Source: an uncultured Christensenella sp.
GTDB lineage: Bacteria > Bacillota > Clostridia > Christensenellales > Borkfalkiaceae
Assembly: GCA_910586345.1 (NCBI GenBank)
Contig: CAJUHC010000019.1
Location: forward strand, 1-28,026
Reading direction: 5' to 3'
Length of the DNA stretch: 28,026 nucleotides
The notes beneath the pieces are model-generated. The model did not search any database. It had not been told where the DNA came from and saw only the letters and a program-made list of their open reading frames with translations. A program made the translations under genes and the position numbers. Within the stretch, counting starts at the first letter, position 1. Every line of letters starts with the position of its first letter. Below, piece by piece: positions 27,501 through 28,026 of the stretch.

Positions 27501-28026
27501 TTTCTTCATCTGAATACACATCAGAACGTCCTGCATCTCGGCGTCTTCTTTGCCGAGATAATGAACGTCGTTCGTTGCAACCAACTCGACGTTTATTTCA
27601 TTTGCCAGCTTTATCAAAAGCGGAAGGACACGTCTTTCTTCTTCGATGCCATGGTCCTGAATTTCTATGTAAAAATCGTCTTTGAAAATATCTTTCAAAT
27701 AGAGCGCAAGTTCTTTTGCACCTTCATAATCTCCCGCAAGCAAACGGCGCGGAATTCCTCCCGCAAGACACGCTGAAAGACAGATAACCCCGTCGGAGTG
27801 TTCTTTGAGAATTTTATAGTCAATCTTCGGTTTATAATAAAATCCGTCTACAAACGCCATAGAATCGAGCTGAACGAGATTTATGTACCCTTTCCTGTTC
27901 TTTGCAAGCAAAATCAAATGTTCCGCCGTATTCGAAGATTTATCGTTCATATCTTTCGTAACGTAAAACTCACAGCCGATTATATATTTCAAACCCGCTA
28001 CCGCGGCCTTTTCCGCAAGCTGTAAA
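24570..28026 (-). CDS. dnaE: DNA polymerase III alpha subunit, 5' end beyond the window
   Basis: Replicative C-family polymerase; about 1,150 codons are visible and the first hundred or so residues (first part of the PHP domain) lie right of the window. The visible part opens with LQLAEKAAVAGLKYIIGCEFYV, inside the PHP domain. GPGRGSGVSSIVAYSIGITDVEPL (P-loop-like palm motif) and PDFDIDF (26951-26974), with two catalytic Asp, follow. IHAAGVVIC, GVFQLEAGGMKRFMKQLKP, GIPVYQEQVMQI, AGFSLGEADLVRRAMGKK and the third-Asp region mark the fingers and palm. A helix-hairpin-helix part follows, then QMSLFGD near 25320, a beta-clamp-binding motif, and a C-terminal OB fold. It is the DnaE rather than the PolC type, having no inserted exonuclease domain. 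pfkA follows downstream. Confidence 0.96.
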   Translation of the reverse strand, partial: LQLAEKAAVAGLKYIIGCEFYVTKDMNDKSSNTAEHLILLAKNRKGYINLVQLDSMAFVDGFYYKPKIDYKILKEHSDGVICLSACLAGGIPRRLLAGDYEGAKELALYLKDIFKDDFYIEIQDHGIEEERRVLPLLIKLANEINVELVATNDVHYLGKEDAEMQDVLMCIQMKKQLDDPKRMKFSTDEFYFKTGDEMAALFPNHPQAIANTRVIADKVTEPAFNLNKKGYPVKDNSLIPTYAPPDGSTAEQYLRRLTSEGLVKRYGTPTQRELDRAEYELGIICGMGYADYYLVVWDFINWSKEQGIPVGPGRGSGVSSIVAYSIGITDVEPLKYDLLFERFLNPDRVSMPDFDIDFCTDRREETIEYVRQKYGAENVCQIVTFGTMAAKNSVKDVGRVMRVPYSETDRLTKIMDGKTSIGDLLGRRIDGAKKKFDAETDVDKKSELEGKLNELKAARNGEFCEIYETDETLHRVIDMALKIEGMPRQTGIHAAGVVICQKRIADNVPLSRNGEDVTTQFVAKEIESLGMLKMDFLALVTLTDIQKCIQYIKEDFKREIDFDKIGYNDAGAYALISDGDTDGVFQLEAGGMKRFMKQLKPDCLEDLIAGVSLYRPGPMKFIDSFCNRKHGAEQIAYDCDAEEQILKVTYGIPVYQEQVMQIFQFLAGFSLGEADLVRRAMGKKDKKTLMAQKEKFINGGISDINGSEIKGCVNNGIPAEVANKIFGDMEGFASYAFNKSHAAAYAVLAYQTAWLKRYYCKEFICALLNNRLNKIDEITKYVIYLKDKGYKVFPPDINKSKTVFTVENDGVRFGLSALKGAGQSVVDTIIEERNKNGKFKDFPDFVSRCINVLNSRLVEGLIFAGAFDEMGVSRSRLALVYEQLCSRAKTINKQRSSAQMSLFGDILEEEKLDVTYPDVPEYELNEKLSKEKLVLGVYVSGHPFEKFMHAFPDCTFDCSFLDDYVEDEEGNRTYNRITDGMRITMAGIISSFRRTMTKRTGNYMAFLTVEDVYGSMECVCFPGAYEKLKGDIATERIVKVKGKLDVDAEKGISLIVDDIAFLDSSKIGEPASGTSAKREQAVLWLNAGKLDDETFDEFIGMLSNYEGAAVCKIVRGDKRYKLPAGVNYCRGLLAELGAFIEKEDIKFIDKN

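Overview
The window reads as chromosomal DNA of an anaerobic, low-to-moderate GC Bacillota (Clostridia-like) bacterium. Signs of this are a rubredoxin and a reverse rubrerythrin, many near-consensus sigma-A promoters with 17-bp spacers, AGGAGG-type ribosome binding sites, a dnaE-pfkA neighbourhood as in many Firmicutes, and Clostridia-type DinB-like polymerase and MurG variants. The lineage is inferred from gene content; no rRNA is present. I see no prophage, insertion sequence or CRISPR array.

Layout. 1-2.5 kb: 3' part of tRNA-Thr(GGT), a small hypothetical gene, a 52-residue rubredoxin, and a DinB-like Y-family polymerase behind an 87-residue companion ORF. 2.5-5.3 kb: two multi-span membrane proteins (YwaF-like and YihY/BrkB), a very Cys-rich 133-residue protein and a small lipoprotein. 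5.4-7.8 kb: a 67-residue HTH protein, a large protein with two XRE-type HTH domains, one membrane span and about eight Cys-rich repeats, and just upstream of it an apparently stand-alone structured RNA with its own promoter and terminator. 7.8-12 kb: reverse rubrerythrin, argS-HAD phosphatase, and ychF. 12-14.3 kb: divergent gap and fba, each with its own promoter. 14.3-17.1 kb: a lipoprotein, a one-span protein, a MurG2-like transferase, mntP and tRNA-Pro(AGG). 17.3-20.5 kb: a NYN-LOTUS protein, then an operon of a two-domain DUF1538 membrane protein with two PII-like proteins. 20.5-22.4 kb: a repeat/LRR lipoprotein and a hypothetical protein with a four-Cys cluster. 22.5-28 kb: fruK-type kinase, pfkA and the 3' part of dnaE, which runs off the right edge.

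How it fits together. Four enzymes serve the fructose-phosphate/triose part of glycolysis (pfkA, fruK, fba, gap). Rubredoxin and reverse rubrerythrin form an oxygen/peroxide defence, and the latter has a possible PerR-like operator over its promoter. The DUF1538-PII operon looks like a nucleotide-sensing, gated ion transporter.

Most worth a second look: the unclassified RNA at 7543-7685; the transmembrane double-XRE/Cys-repeat protein next to it; the DUF1538-PII operon; an A34 tRNA-Pro together with CCC-rich coding in fba; and several genes whose -10 box lies exactly 6 nt before the ATG with no ribosome binding site, suggesting leaderless mRNAs.
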